Source: a virus. From it: DNA of 23,584 nt. Every line of letters begins with the position of its first letter. Position 1 is the stretch's first letter. Made by a program: the position numbers and the translations under genes. Under the pieces are notes generated by a model. That model searched no databases and had not been told where the DNA came from. It saw only the letters and a program-made list of their open reading frames with translations. Positions 14,251-21,451 of the stretch are shown here, piece by piece. Where the stretch lies: IMG/VR virus record IMGVR_UViG_3300032084_000530, positions 1 to 23,584 of that record; one strand, written 5' to 3'.

Positions 14251-14771
14251 GAGCAGCACTACTTATACTACCTCTACTGCTTGTAGGGTGTACAAAAGAG
14301 ATTACACTTCAAGACACCAGAGTATCCTATCAATCACTGGGCGATATACTGCAAGGAGATTATCACTGTTACAGAGCAGAGTATCCTGACGGAAGCAACA
14401 CCTATCACTTCAATGCATCTGTAATGCTAGAGCTGCTTGGTGACTGGCAAACCAACCCATCTGCGTTTGATCTAAACGACGATCAAACCGTAGATACCCC
14501 AGACCTGCTTGCGGGAGTTGGTGGTTATGCAGCCCCCGAACCAGACTATCCTCCACTGACAGACTTCACCCCGTTCGATGACTTCGGGGAGGGCAACACT
14601 TGGCTGACCTATACAGGATCAGATCCTGACATCGTATTCGGTTGGATGCACCGCACACCATACGACGAAACGAACGGTCCTAACTACGTAGGGTACGAAG
14701 GGATCTATACATGGACCTTCGACGTGGTGAGGTCTAGCGGTACAGTGTATTATTATTTCGTATCAGTATAG
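14247..14771 (+). CDS. Lipoprotein with dockerin/EF-hand-like loop
   Basis: 174 residues. The signal peptide MRAALLILPLLLVGC ends in a clear lipobox (LVGC, Cys15), so it should be a lipoprotein, probably in the outer membrane. Residues 75-86 (DLNDDQTVDTPD) have oxygen ligands at loop positions 1, 3, 5, 9 and 12, as in dockerin or EF-hand calcium loops. The C-terminal 80 residues are aromatic and beta-rich. It starts in the upstream stop (ATGA). In a lysis cassette it would be the outer spanin, but it is long and globular for one; a surface-acting protein, for example in superinfection exclusion, is an alternative. Confidence 0.65.
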   Translation: MRAALLILPLLLVGCTKEITLQDTRVSYQSLGDILQGDYHCYRAEYPDGSNTYHFNASVMLELLGDWQTNPSAFDLNDDQTVDTPDLLAGVGGYAAPEPDYPPLTDFTPFDDFGEGNTWLTYTGSDPDIVFGWMHRTPYDETNGPNYVGYEGIYTWTFDVVRSSGTVYYYFVSV

Positions 14772-14775
14772 ATTT

Positions 14776-14783
14776 TATCTTTG
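14776..14783 (+). promoter_or_regulatory. -7 box TATCTTTG before gene at 14788
   Basis: TATCTTTG ends four bases before the ATG at 14788 and separates the lysis-like genes from the small-protein cluster. No TTG is seen at -33. The transcript should be leaderless or nearly so. Confidence 0.55.
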
Positions 14784-14787
14784 CGAA

Positions 14788-15090
14788 ATGGACAGCTCTC
14801 TAAGAGAACGTATTAAAAGAATGCTGAAGAAGCATGGGTTGAAGGGGGTTAACAAACCAAAGGCAACCCCTAAGCACCCAAAGAAGTCTCACATGGTGCT
14901 TGCTAAGGAAGGCAACAAGGTGAAGCTTATCCGTTTCGGAGAGAAAGGTGCAAGCACTGCTGGCAAACCAAAGGCTGGTGAGTCAGATAGAATGAAAGCA
15001 AAGCGTAAGTCATTCAAGGCTAGACACGCTAAGAACATAAACAAGGGCAAGATGTCCGCTGCTTATTGGGCAGATAAAGTGAAGTGGTAA
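14788..15090 (+). CDS. Small basic phage protein, SFKARH/AAYWADKVKW type
   Basis: 100 residues, about a third Lys/Arg. Landmarks are LKGVNKPKATPKHPKKSH (18-35), KLIRFGEKG (46-54), SFKARH (75-80) and the exact C terminus AAYWADKVKW (91-100). From memory, this combination recurs, almost unchanged, in phages and some giant-virus proteins with no known function. The VLAK...IRFG...SFKARHAKN order suggests a compact nucleic-acid-binding fold, but that is inference. It heads a cluster of five tiny genes under its own -7 box and is coupled to the next by TAATG. Confidence 0.75.
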   Translation: MDSSLRERIKRMLKKHGLKGVNKPKATPKHPKKSHMVLAKEGNKVKLIRFGEKGASTAGKPKAGESDRMKAKRKSFKARHAKNINKGKMSAAYWADKVKW

Positions 15091-15293
15091 TGGATCTTAC
15101 ACAGTACGAGATTATCTTAGTTGTTGGTGCTTTGATTGGCACATGGGTGAAGCAGAAGGTAGATTACTCAAAGCTGGAAGCTAGAGTGGTAGCTCTTGAA
15201 ACCGACAATCAAGAATTTAAAAGAGACCTGAAAGCGCTTCTTGAGGCAGTACAAGAGATCAAGCTGCTTCTAGCTAAAAACCAAGTGCAATGA
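15090..15293 (+). CDS. Membrane/coiled-coil small protein
   Basis: 67 residues from the ATG at 15090, which overlaps the upstream stop (TAATG). A GTG at 15084 would add only two residues and breaks the coupling pattern, so it was rejected. Residues 7-21 (YEIILVVGALIGTWV) can span a membrane, and the rest is a coiled coil (YSKLEARVVALETDNQEFKR). The layout resembles small holin-like or XhlA-type proteins, so it is a second holin candidate besides 13554. It could also anchor the neighbouring basic proteins to the membrane. No decisive motif is seen. Confidence 0.65.
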   Translation: MDLTQYEIILVVGALIGTWVKQKVDYSKLEARVVALETDNQEFKRDLKALLEAVQEIKLLLAKNQVQ

Positions 15294-15550
15294 GAGCTAA
15301 GAAAAAAGCTTTCCCTGATCTCAATAAAGACGGGAAGGTAGATAAGAAAGACATCCTCAAAGGACGGGGTGTACCCGGATTCAAGAAAGGTGGCAAGCTC
15401 AATATCTCTAACAAGTCTGTAAGTATTGACCCACCTGCTGGTCATCACTGGATGGAAGAGCAGGGTAGATATTACCTCATGAAGGGTGATTACAAGCCGC
15501 ACCCCGGTGCTGTGAAAAAGGCTAAGTTCAAGTTGGTAGATCACTCATGA
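15290..15550 (+). CDS. Small protein with dockerin-like loop and HHWM motif
   Basis: 86 residues. The stretch at 10-21 (DLNKDGKVDKKD) is a textbook dockerin/EF-hand loop with ligands Asp10, Asn12, Asp14, Asp18 and Asp21. It is followed by ILKGRGVPGFKKGGKL, then by a second unit GHHWMEEQGRYYLMKGDYKP with HPGA (71-74). Both units look to me like recurring modules of small phage proteins. The loop closely matches that of the lipoprotein at 14247 (DLNxDxxVDxxDxLxG). The function is unknown; calcium-stabilised virion assembly is one idea. ATGA overlaps occur at both ends. Confidence 0.7.
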   Translation: MRAKKKAFPDLNKDGKVDKKDILKGRGVPGFKKGGKLNISNKSVSIDPPAGHHWMEEQGRYYLMKGDYKPHPGAVKKAKFKLVDHS

Positions 15551-15729
15551 AGGCAAAGAAGAGTAGAGTAAACGAAGCTGGCAACTACACTAAGCCGGGA
15601 ATGCGTAAGCGTTTGTTCAACAGAATCAAGGCTGGGAACAAGGGTGGAGCTCCGGGCCAGTGGTCTGCACGTAAAGCGCAGATGCTTGCTCAGGCTTACA
15701 AAAAAGCTGGGGGAGGCTACAAGAACTAA
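15547..15729 (+). CDS. Small basic protein, GGxPGQWSARKAQ (DUF5872-like)
   Basis: 60 residues. The middle reads GGAPGQWSARKAQMLAQAYK (33-52) and the C terminus GGGYKN. The order YTKPGxRxRLFNRIKAG, then GGxPGQWSARKAQ, then YKKAGGGYK is one I associate with the domain called DUF5872, found in phages and giant viruses; the name is from memory. It is helical and very basic, a likely nucleic-acid binder. It starts in the upstream stop (ATGA) and its own stop overlaps the next start (TAATG). No catalytic residues are apparent. Confidence 0.75.
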   Translation: MKAKKSRVNEAGNYTKPGMRKRLFNRIKAGNKGGAPGQWSARKAQMLAQAYKKAGGGYKN

Positions 15730-15983
15730 TGGCTCTCAGTAAATCACAACGAAGCCTGCGTAGCTGGACTAAACAAAAGTGGAGAACCAAGTCTGGTAAA
15801 CCATCGACTCAAGGTTCGGAGGCTACAGGAGAGAGGTATCTTCCTGAAGCCGCTATCGAAGCTCTTTCTCCAGCAGAGTACGCTGCTACCACTCGAGCAA
15901 AACGTAAAGGAAAGAAGAGCGGGAAGCAACACGTTGCCCAGCCTAAGTCCATCTCTAAGAAGGTCAAGAAATACCGAAAGTAA
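15729..15983 (+). CDS. Small basic protein, WTKQKWRTKSGKPS/GERYLP type
   Basis: 84 residues, strongly basic. WTKQKWRTKSGKPS (13-26), ATGERYLP (32-39), YAATTRAKRKG (51-61) and a lysine-rich tail are the landmarks. From memory, the same module is often found beside or fused to the GQWSARKAQ module of the previous gene, so adjacency here supports both calls. The function is unknown. The pair may act together, for example on packaged DNA. It is the last gene before a -7 box at 15991. Confidence 0.75.
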   Translation: MALSKSQRSLRSWTKQKWRTKSGKPSTQGSEATGERYLPEAAIEALSPAEYAATTRAKRKGKKSGKQHVAQPKSISKKVKKYRK

Positions 15984-15990
15984 AACTCTT

Positions 15991-15998
15991 TATATTTG
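15991..15998 (+). promoter_or_regulatory. -7 box TATATTTG before the capsid block
   Basis: TATATTTG lies 20 bases before the ATG at 16019. The leader would be A-rich (AAGAAAAAATG), as is common before well-translated Bacteroidota genes, and longer than at the other boxes. It probably drives the genes from 16019 to the terminator at 19755, including the major capsid protein. Confidence 0.6.
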
Positions 15999-16018
15999 CA
16001 ATAACCAACTAAGAAAAA

Positions 16019-16429
16019 ATGCCATTCGCAGACGTACCGAGGCTTTCGGCCTCCATTACTATTACGAGCCCGAATCTGACGAACGATTCTCTGGCTCTAA
16101 CTTCAACAGGCGCACTGAATAAAGCAGGCACCTCAACTCCACTCGATCAGACCTCAGGTGTTGGTCGTCGTACTTACACCGCTGCATCTATCGCAACTCT
16201 GTTTGCTGCTGCGGACTACGATGACGATGGGAACCACAAGGTTTACATCAGAAATGCAAGCACTACTGCTACCGAGTATGTTCTCGTAACTGTAGGCACC
16301 CAAGCAATTGGTCGCTTGTATGCTGGTGATTTCGGCTTCTTCCCTTGGGATGGAACTGCTGACTTCAAAGTTACCCCTAGTGTTGCTACCGCAGTAACTA
16401 TCGAGTATCTCGCACTGTCTGAAACCTAA
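16019..16429 (+). CDS. Putative virion protein related to the 478/927 type
   Basis: 136 residues, beta-rich and Thr/Ala/Ser-rich, with no signal or membrane segment. The region from about 62 (IATLFAAADYDDDGNHKVYI) onward resembles the middle of the proteins at 478 and 927: an LF segment, then YIRN-type residues, a strand, an AG-F element and a short final strand. Identity is low, so shared ancestry is only suggested. It is the first gene of the capsid operon, which fits a decoration or head-completion protein. Confidence 0.65.
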   Translation: MPFADVPRLSASITITSPNLTNDSLALTSTGALNKAGTSTPLDQTSGVGRRTYTAASIATLFAAADYDDDGNHKVYIRNASTTATEYVLVTVGTQAIGRLYAGDFGFFPWDGTADFKVTPSVATAVTIEYLALSET

Positions 16430-16434
16430 GAGGT

Positions 16435-16908
16435 ATGTCAGTACAGAGACTTAGAGCAGTAGAGGTAACACCCACCTGTAATGCAGGTGCGGTGGCTGCG
16501 GATGAAGTGTTGTTTCAGCACACCGCAATTCCTAATGCTACTAACCGAAACGGAGGCGCATCAATGCTGAAGTCTGTCGTATTGCACGACAAGGACGATA
16601 TCGGCGGCGCTGTTGATCTCTACTTTTTTGAAAAGAATACTACTGAGCTGGGCGCACTTAGCGGTGCAGTAACCATCTCAGACGCAGACTTGGATGCCAT
16701 CAACCCGCTGGGTTGGGTAACAGTTCCAGCAGTTGCTGACGGAGCTATTGGCGATTTGGTTAATGGACGAGTACTGCTTGCAAAGGATGTCAATCTTCCC
16801 GTGATCTCTAGCTCGGACACTAGAACTATCTATGTGAGTGCAAGAGTTCAAGCTGGTGGAACCTACACTGCGGCGGGTATTGACATTACCTTTGTGTTTG
16901 AAGACTGA
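16435..16908 (+). CDS. Putative structural (head-associated) protein
   Basis: 157 residues, beta-rich, reading TPTCNAGAVAADEVLFQHTA near the start, MLKSVVLHDKDDIGGAVDLY in the middle and a strand-rich end. This ADEV...SVVLxDKD...DLYFF pattern is one I have seen in phage structural proteins from many environments, though without a named function. An AAGAGG sequence just before the ATG may serve as a ribosome site, one of few in the window. Its place between another beta protein and the scaffold suggests a head decoration or stopper protein. Confidence 0.65.
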   Translation: MSVQRLRAVEVTPTCNAGAVAADEVLFQHTAIPNATNRNGGASMLKSVVLHDKDDIGGAVDLYFFEKNTTELGALSGAVTISDADLDAINPLGWVTVPAVADGAIGDLVNGRVLLAKDVNLPVISSSDTRTIYVSARVQAGGTYTAAGIDITFVFED

Positions 16909-16928
16909 TATATGAAAATTTAATTCAA

Positions 16929-17999
16929 ATGGAAAATACTGAGAATCAAGAAGTTACGAACCAGACGGAGGATACCACTCCGTCTTGGTCGTTTGTATCG
17001 GATGAGGAAGTTGCTGCGGCAAGAGCTATTGACATGGGTATTGATTTGCCCACAGAAGAGCCAGCAGAACAGACTCAATACGAAGAACCTGTTTATGATG
17101 AGGACGGTAGTACTGAGCAGTATTACGAAGAACCTCAAGAAGATTATGAAGGAAGTCTGGATGACGAGGTGCTCTCATACCTAAGCGAAAAGCTGGGTAG
17201 AGACTTTAGCTCGTATGATGATCTCCTCCCTAATACCGTTGAAGCTGAAATTGATGAGCGTGTCCAAGCGATTGCACAATTCGTGGAAGAGACTGGACGA
17301 ACTCCCCAAGATTGGTTTGCCTATCAGCAGTTGAATCCATCCGAAATGGATGATCTCACAGCCGTACAAGTAAAGATGGCCGCTGACTACCCAAACCTTT
17401 CGCAGGATGAACTTAACACTCTGATGAGCAGCAAGTACAAGTTAAATCCTGACTTGCACTCTGAGGAAGAGATTAAATTATCTCAGCTTCAACTTAAGAT
17501 GGATTCAGAACAAGCAAGACGTGGTATCGAAGAGATTAGATCTCGGTATGCCGCTCCCGATCGTTCTGATGAAATCCAGTCACCAATTGACGACGAGTGG
17601 ATCAACTCTATGTCTGCGGAGCTGGACTCTTTGGATGGGATCGAATTTGATCTCGGTAACGGAGAGTCTTTCACCTTTGGGCTTAGCGATGACTACAAGA
17701 GTCTATTGCATGACAAGAACGCTCGCCTTGACGAGTACTTTGATCCTTACGTACATGAGGATGGGTCATGGGATTACGACAAGCTGAACATGCACAGAGC
17801 AGTCGTTGATAATATCGAAACGATTCTCCAGTCAGTCTACCGACAAGGACAGTCTGACGGCCAACGAAACATTGTGGATCGTGCAGCCAACATTAATGCC
17901 AGAAGCCCGAATCAAGGGAATGTACGCCCAACTGTCAACCCTGCCGCAGCTAACTTACGTGAAGCTCTTGGTGGTGGAGACAGGCTAACTTTTTTATAG
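16929..17999 (+). CDS. Scaffolding protein
   Basis: 356 residues, very acidic. The first 85 residues are disordered (Glu, Gln, Thr, Tyr, Asp), the middle is helical, and the C terminus carries a mixed charged part (IVDRAANINARSPNQGN) and Pro/Ala-rich residues before GGGDRLTFL. An acidic, largely helical protein directly upstream of the major capsid gene is the standard profile of a phage scaffold, which guides shell assembly and is then removed. No protease motif is seen, so release rather than self-cleavage is likely. Confidence comes from position and composition. Confidence 0.75.
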   Translation: MENTENQEVTNQTEDTTPSWSFVSDEEVAAARAIDMGIDLPTEEPAEQTQYEEPVYDEDGSTEQYYEEPQEDYEGSLDDEVLSYLSEKLGRDFSSYDDLLPNTVEAEIDERVQAIAQFVEETGRTPQDWFAYQQLNPSEMDDLTAVQVKMAADYPNLSQDELNTLMSSKYKLNPDLHSEEEIKLSQLQLKMDSEQARRGIEEIRSRYAAPDRSDEIQSPIDDEWINSMSAELDSLDGIEFDLGNGESFTFGLSDDYKSLLHDKNARLDEYFDPYVHEDGSWDYDKLNMHRAVVDNIETILQSVYRQGQSDGQRNIVDRAANINARSPNQGNVRPTVNPAAANLREALGGGDRLTFL

Positions 18000-18021
18000 A
18001 AACAAAAAACTCTTTTAACTA

Positions 18022-19380
18022 ATGGCTATTTCAGCTACTCAACAAGGCTCAGACGTAGCAGCGTTGCTGCAAACGTCAGCCGACAGGTACATCTCTTTGG
18101 GAGATTTGCTTAAGTACAACAAGCCAGACAACCGTGATCTGCTGATCCAAACTTACGGCGATCAAGGTATCACTGGCTTTCTCGAACTGACTGGCGCTGT
18201 CAAAAACGCTGGTACTGCTGACGAGGTTCAATACTGGGAAGAAGGTCGTTTGCACAAGACTGTTGTTTACACCTCTGTTACCAACGGTGTAGTAACTGTT
18301 GCAGACAACGATCCCGCTGTTGTTCGATTGAATGATGTACTCCTCTTCTCTGATGGCACTCGTGCTGTTGTAACTGACGAGAATACTTCAGGTACTACCT
18401 TCACTACTATTCCTTTGGATGGTACTGCTGCTAGTGCTTTCGATCTCGCTGCTGCTGGTACTGCTATCATCGTAGGTAACATCTACGCTCAAGGTACCGA
18501 CCAGCCTACTGCGTTCTACAACACAGACGTTACCAAACGTGTCAACCCATTCATGATCACTAAGGAGACCTACCAAGTGAACGGCTCACAAGCCACTAAC
18601 ATTGGTTGGATCGACGCTAACGGTCAAGGCGATTACCGCTGGTACGTTAAAGGTGAGATGGATACTCGCAAGCGTTTCCTGAACCAACGTGAGATGATGA
18701 TGCTCTTCTCTGAGGCTGTTACCGACACTGACACGGTAGATGCTGACACCATTGCTTTGGCTTCAGGCAGCGTTCCGGGTTCTGAAGGTTACTTCCAAGC
18801 TGTTGAGCGCAGAGGTATCACTACTACTGGTGACTTCGACTCTATGGCTGACCTCGACTCAATCATCCTGCTGTTGGACAAGCAAGGCGCTCCTGCTGAG
18901 TACGCTATGTACGTTAACACTCAGACCTCTCTGAACATGGACGACATGGTTGCTGCTGGTATCGCTACTGCTACCACTGCTGGTCTGGCTGGTCAGTTCG
19001 GTGCTTTCCAGAACTCAGCTGACATGGCTGTGAAGCTCGGCTTCAAGTCGTTCACTCGTGGCGGTTACACCTTCCACAAGCACGACTGGAAATTGTTGAA
19101 CGATCCTACCCTCTTGGGTGCGTTCTCTACTCCACTCTACAAAGGTGCTATGGTTCCTCTGTCGAAAGTTGCTGATGCTAAGTCTGGTGTGAAGTCTCCT
19201 GCTTTGGAGATGAACTACAAAGGCGCTAAAGGCTACTCTCGTGAGCTCGAGCACTGGGTAACTGGTGGTGGTGTATTGGGTTACCAAACTAACGGTGAGG
19301 ACTTGGCTAAGTTCCACTACCGTTCAGAGTGCAACCTGATCACTCGTGCAGCTAACCAACACGTAGCACTTAAGTCGTAA
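18022..19380 (+). CDS. Major capsid protein
   Basis: 452 residues. It begins MAISATQQGSDVAALLQTSA; then come LGDLLKYNKPDNRDLLIQTY and a mixed alpha/beta body with FMITKETYQVNGSQATNIGW and EHWVTGGGVLGYQTNGEDLA near the end. Size, alpha/beta composition, repeated Thr/Ala/Gly strands and position directly after the scaffold all fit an HK97-fold major capsid protein. Codon use is more uniform (many GCT, GGT, ACT, CTG) than in its neighbours, consistent with very high expression. The double TAA TAA stop is also typical of highly expressed genes. Confidence 0.85.
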   Translation: MAISATQQGSDVAALLQTSADRYISLGDLLKYNKPDNRDLLIQTYGDQGITGFLELTGAVKNAGTADEVQYWEEGRLHKTVVYTSVTNGVVTVADNDPAVVRLNDVLLFSDGTRAVVTDENTSGTTFTTIPLDGTAASAFDLAAAGTAIIVGNIYAQGTDQPTAFYNTDVTKRVNPFMITKETYQVNGSQATNIGWIDANGQGDYRWYVKGEMDTRKRFLNQREMMMLFSEAVTDTDTVDADTIALASGSVPGSEGYFQAVERRGITTTGDFDSMADLDSIILLLDKQGAPAEYAMYVNTQTSLNMDDMVAAGIATATTAGLAGQFGAFQNSADMAVKLGFKSFTRGGYTFHKHDWKLLNDPTLLGAFSTPLYKGAMVPLSKVADAKSGVKSPALEMNYKGAKGYSRELEHWVTGGGVLGYQTNGEDLAKFHYRSECNLITRAANQHVALKS

Positions 19381-19410
19381 TAATTGTTTAACTGATAAAA
19401 ACTAGATACG

Positions 19411-19740
19411 ATGAACGTACCTGCTTCAAATAAGTTCTTGGTTTTCGTTGACGCTGCCGATGATGCGGCAATGTTCCCACTCGCAAACTTGCAATCTGCA
19501 ACTTGCGCTGCGGACGGCGTTGTTCAAATCAAGTTCTCTCCCGGCTCTCTTGGCACAGGCCAAGCAGCCAGTGTTGATTCGGTTGCTGTAACCATTGCAG
19601 CTGACGGTGAGAAAGCTTTCTTCGAGGCGCTTGCTAACGAGATTGTTTTCGGAAATAGCGCTGCTATTGTAGTGGCTGACGATGTAAACTCTGTTTACCT
19701 CGGAACTGCCTCTGCTTGTGCTATCACTTTGGATGCATAA
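19411..19740 (+). CDS. Small protein after the capsid gene, possible decoration
   Basis: 109 residues, Ala/Val/Asp-rich and beta/alpha mixed, with DGVVQIKFSPGSLG, then DSVAVTIAADGEKAFFEALA and a strand VYLGTASACAITLDA. No membrane or signal segment. Many phages place a short protein like this just after the capsid gene as a decoration or cement protein, and the shared terminator supports co-expression. Other uses, such as a minor head protein, are possible. Confidence 0.65.
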   Translation: MNVPASNKFLVFVDAADDAAMFPLANLQSATCAADGVVQIKFSPGSLGTGQAASVDSVAVTIAADGEKAFFEALANEIVFGNSAAIVVADDVNSVYLGTASACAITLDA

Positions 19741-19754
19741 TCCTGACTAATATA

Positions 19755-19800
19755 GAGGAGGGGCTTCGGCCCCTCTTCTTTCTTTCTTTAATTCTATTTA
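19755..19800 (+). terminator. Intrinsic terminator with UUCG loop
   Basis: GAGGGGC (19758-19764), loop TTCG (19765-19768) and GCCCCTC (19769-19775) form a perfect seven-pair stem, extended by G-T, A-T and G-C pairs to 19755/19778. A T-rich tract follows to 19800. The C(UUCG)G loop is exceptionally stable. It ends the capsid operon, 15 bases after the last stop. Confidence 0.85.
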
Positions 19801-19803
19801 ATT

Positions 19804-20631
19804 ATGTCTGAAACAACTACCCCCACGCCTAAGCGTGGTCGCCCACCTAAGGCGAAAGATGCAGCACCTAAGGCTGCAACCACTAAAACCCCAACCCCTT
19901 CAAAACCAAAAGTTCGAAGAGAGGAACGGGTTAAAGAAATCAGAGAGTACAAACTCACTAAGAAGTCTGGAGCTACGTTCTTGATGCAACAGAAAAACGT
20001 GATGACTCTTCAGGATGGAGCTCTCCGAGAGATCCGATACTGTCCAAACGAACCTTCTATTTTCCGAGATGAGCAGAATGAATCTTCTGTACGCAAGGCT
20101 ATCATCTTCACAGAGGGTAGATTGTTTGTTCGTCCAGATCAGCCAAACTTAGCTGCTTACCTCGATGCTCACCCTGACAACAAAGAGAACGGAGGGAACA
20201 GATTCCAGCTCGTAGATGAGCGCAAGAACTCTGAAGAGCGATTGAACAAAGAGTTCCTTGAGCACGATGCTGTTGGATTGATACGAAGCAAAGACCTTGA
20301 AGAGCTGCTGTCTGTAGCTGTAGGTCTAGGCGTAAACGTAGATCGCCCTGTCGCTGAGATCAAGCATGACCTTATGGTATTCGCCAAGAAGAACCCTAAG
20401 AGATTCATTGAGTCATTCGACAACCCGATTGTTGAGATGAAGAGCAAGGTCAATCAAGCGATCAAATATCAGATCGTTCGTGTAGACAAAAAGGGTGCTT
20501 ACTGGTTTGATACTAACAAACTGATTGTATCGGTCCCAGAAGGGAAGGATGCGGTTGATGTGCTAGTACGCTACTGCATGACTGACGCAGCGTCTCCGCT
20601 TGTAGCTGAGATTGAGCGCCAGCTATCATAA
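19804..20631 (+). CDS. AT-hook protein, capsid-adjacent, unknown function
   Basis: 275 residues. The N terminus has KRGRPPKAK (9-17), a classic AT-hook that binds the minor groove of AT-rich DNA, within a Pro/Thr/Lys-rich tail. The body starts with a strand region (EIREYKLTKKSGATFLMQQ), then IRYCPNEPSIFRDEQ, a pattern common in phage proteins of unknown function next to capsid genes, and AYLDAHPDN near 120. The C-terminal half is helical then beta. It lies between two terminators, so it may be transcribed by read-through or by a weak promoter not seen. Possible roles are DNA binding in the head or genome condensation. Confidence 0.7.
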   Translation: MSETTTPTPKRGRPPKAKDAAPKAATTKTPTPSKPKVRREERVKEIREYKLTKKSGATFLMQQKNVMTLQDGALREIRYCPNEPSIFRDEQNESSVRKAIIFTEGRLFVRPDQPNLAAYLDAHPDNKENGGNRFQLVDERKNSEERLNKEFLEHDAVGLIRSKDLEELLSVAVGLGVNVDRPVAEIKHDLMVFAKKNPKRFIESFDNPIVEMKSKVNQAIKYQIVRVDKKGAYWFDTNKLIVSVPEGKDAVDVLVRYCMTDAASPLVAEIERQLS

Positions 20632-20653
20632 CCTTAACTAACGCTACAGGAAG

Positions 20654-20683
20654 AGCCGTCTAAATGACGGCTTTTTCTTTTCG
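20654..20683 (+). terminator. Intrinsic terminator after AT-hook gene
   Basis: AGCCGTC (20654-20660), loop TAAAT and GACGGCT (20666-20672) give a perfect seven-pair stem, followed by the T-rich run TTTTTCTTTTC. It lies directly against the next -7 box, so termination of the upstream unit and start of the tail operon share about 40 bases. Confidence 0.85.
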
Positions 20684-20691
20684 TATATTTG
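20684..20691 (+). promoter_or_regulatory. -7 box TATATTTG before tail operon
   Basis: TATATTTG ends four bases before the ATG at 20696. The region expected to hold the -33 element is the terminator stem, and no TTG is present. Transcription should begin at or next to the start codon. Confidence 0.6.
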
Positions 20692-20695
20692 CCGT

Positions 20696-21451
20696 ATGGC
20701 AAGAGTTAGAGTAGTATACGAGACCCTTAGAGATCTGGTCAATAAAGACCAAAAGGGATTCGTTACCCCAAGCGTTTTTAATAGCCTTGCCGGAGTAGCC
20801 CAACTTAACATATTCAACAGACTCTTTGATGACATCAAGGATGCTCACAGAAACAGGAGGGCTAGTTTCGATCCGGGCAGAGACAAGTCATTGCTTAAGC
20901 AAATGCAAGAAGATCTCGCTTACTTCGTAAAGCGTGAGACGTTATTTAGAAATGATAACGATGTATTTGAGAAGCCAGCTGACCTGTCTCGAGTAATCTC
21001 TATTAGAACTGGGGAGACTCAGGGTACAGATGGTGAGATCACACACACCTCTGTAGAGCTGCTTTATGATGAGGATAAAATCGAAAGAATCCTTAGAAGC
21101 AATATTAGCTCACCGACAGTAGACTTTCCTATTGCGTTGGTTTCCAGAGATATAGAGGTGTTCCCTTCAGGGATATCAGAGGTTGAGCTTAAGTACTACA
21201 AGTTCCCTCAATCGGTAAACTATTTGGGGCAACCTCAGGCTACGTCTCCTTCTATGAGCGTGCAAGAGTTTGGGGGTACAGAGATCCCTGACCCACAAAA
21301 CAGCTTTGACTTTGAGCTGCCAAGACATTACGAATCACAGCTTGTTATTGAGATTGGAGAGATGATCGGGGTCAACCTGAGAGATCAAGTCGTTCAAGCG
21401 TTTGCGTCGAACGAACAGCAATCAAATAACTTGCAACAATCATTTAGCTAA
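20696..21451 (+). CDS. Neck/ring-type structural protein 1
   Basis: 251 residues. The body is alpha/beta: an N-terminal helix-rich part (LRDLVNKDQKGFVTPSVF, RLFDDIKDAHRN), a central strand part, and a disordered Gln/Asn/Ser-rich C terminus. It is the first gene of the operon leading to the stabilisation-type protein. Position and pattern match the first ring (connector) protein between portal and tail in crAss-like phages. It starts at a leaderless promoter and its stop overlaps the next start (TAATG). The ring call rests on order more than on motif. Confidence 0.65.
   Translation: MARVRVVYETLRDLVNKDQKGFVTPSVFNSLAGVAQLNIFNRLFDDIKDAHRNRRASFDPGRDKSLLKQMQEDLAYFVKRETLFRNDNDVFEKPADLSRVISIRTGETQGTDGEITHTSVELLYDEDKIERILRSNISSPTVDFPIALVSRDIEVFPSGISEVELKYYKFPQSVNYLGQPQATSPSMSVQEFGGTEIPDPQNSFDFELPRHYESQLVIEIGEMIGVNLRDQVVQAFASNEQQSNNLQQSFS

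Noticed and set aside
15084-15089. GTG start for the gene at 15090
   Set aside because: It adds two residues and loses the TAATG overlap used by neighbouring genes.
17986-18021. TAACTTTT before the major capsid gene as a promoter
   Set aside because: The last base of the box is wrong and the only nearby TTG (17968-17970) has 15 bases of spacing; a promoter here is not supported, though strong capsid expression would be expected.
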